64,000 bases of DNA. Source: an uncultured Porphyromonadaceae bacterium. Its GTDB lineage: Bacteria; Bacteroidota; Bacteroidia; Bacteroidales; Muribaculaceae. The stretch spans positions 62,001 through 126,000 of the forward strand of contig UQER01000004.1 in NCBI GenBank assembly GCA_900540205.1, read 5' to 3'. A program made the position numbers and the translations under genes. Positions 63,662 to 64,000 of the stretch are shown piece by piece. Numbering within the stretch: the stretch's first letter is position 1; every line of letters starts with the position of its first letter. The notes under the pieces were generated by a model. That model ran no database searches. It was not told the DNA's origin and saw only the letters and a list, made by a program, of their open reading frames with translations.

Positions 63662-64000
63662 ATGATACAGACCGAATCACGTTTAACCGTTGCAGACAAC
63701 AGCGGAGCAAAAGAGGCACTGTGCATCCACGTGCTGGGTGGCACCGGTCGCCGCTACGCCTCTGTGGGCGACATCATCGTAGTTACGGTGAAGAGTGTAA
63801 TCCCCTCGTCGGACGTAAAGAAAGGCACTGTATCGAAGGCAGTTGTCGTGCGCACCAAGAAGGAAATCCGCCGTCCCGACGGCTCGTATATCCGCTTCGA
63901 CGACAACGCCTGCGTGCTGCTTAACAACGCCGGCGAACTCCGCGGCACCCGTATTTTCGGCCCGGTGGCCCGCGAACTCCGCGCCACCAACATGAAAATC
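63662..64000 (+). CDS. rplN: 50S ribosomal protein L14 (partial, runs off the window)
   Basis: The first 113 codons are present and open to the window edge. MIQTESRLTVADNSGAKEA, the GDIIVVTVKSVIPS strand and DGSYIRFDDNACVLL are typical of L14; the full protein is about 120 residues. The operon presumably continues with rplX, rplE and so on. Confidence 0.95.
   Translation, partial: MIQTESRLTVADNSGAKEALCIHVLGGTGRRYASVGDIIVVTVKSVIPSSDVKKGTVSKAVVVRTKKEIRRPDGSYIRFDDNACVLLNNAGELRGTRIFGPVARELRATNMKI

Overview
The window looks like a chromosomal segment of a Bacteroidales gut bacterium, probably near the Muribaculaceae. This is inferred from protein types, gene order and promoter style; no database search was possible. 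Several genes carry Bacteroidetes-type promoters: a TTTG (or TTG) element about 19-20 bases before TAnnTTTG. Other group markers are a DUF4954 protein, a GlmU-like nucleotidyltransferase, a diheme-cytochrome SdhCAB set, a C10 protease with BspA-type leucine-rich repeats and a sorting-like C-terminus, and an outer-membrane beta-barrel protein with a carboxypeptidase-regulatory-like plug. Most genes are GC-rich. The C10 protease, the two glycosyltransferases and some spacers are visibly more AT-rich.

Layout. 1-5.6 kb: a three-gene glycan operon (GH36 alpha-galactosidase, BNR/sialidase-like protein, GH3 beta-glucosidase) ending in a strong terminator. 5.6-7.3 kb: an AT-rich spacer with a gene fragment, then a pRiA4b-ORF3-like protein. 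7.3-10.9 kb: tryptophanase with a promoter and a possible leader peptide, purN, and a flavodiiron protein. 10.9-11.8 kb: a decayed GH43 remnant plus short repeats. 11.8-17.9 kb: a GH3-auxin-type adenylating enzyme, alkaline phosphatase, a DUF4919 protein, a membrane-anchored pseudokinase, a GNAT-like protein and RNase HII. 18-24.3 kb: GDP-mannose pyrophosphorylase on the minus strand, a TPR protein, greA, a HIT protein, a thioredoxin-like lipoprotein without redox cysteines, and two glycosyltransferases. 24.3-30.9 kb: topoisomerase IV subunit B, coaD, an S41 protease, an acyl-CoA ligase and a small secreted protein.

30.9-35 kb: a 700-base spacer with strong RNA-folding signals upstream of the C10 protease. 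35-41 kb: rplU-rpmA, tRNA-Asn, a repeat-rich spacer and the sdhCAB operon, whose cytochrome subunit ends in a strikingly regular cysteine repeat. 41-54.5 kb: an outer-membrane beta-barrel protein, RNase Z, DUF4954 diverging from a GlmU-like protein, then a minus-strand run of asd, a cation/proton antiporter and a DXS-type synthase, and a FemAB/GNAT-like protein. 54.5-64 kb: the fused str-S10 ribosomal operon (rpsL, rpsG, fusA, rpsJ, rplC, rplD, rplW, rplB, rpsS, rplV, rpsC, rplP, rpmC, rpsQ, rplN partial), with several structured spacers.

The best candidates for something undescribed are the nine-fold C-x4-C tail on the succinate dehydrogenase/fumarate reductase cytochrome b subunit and the folded RNA region at about 31181-31542. 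Lesser candidates are a tnaC-like leader ORF before tryptophanase, a tail-anchored pseudokinase, and a structured 300-base interruption of the S10 operon.
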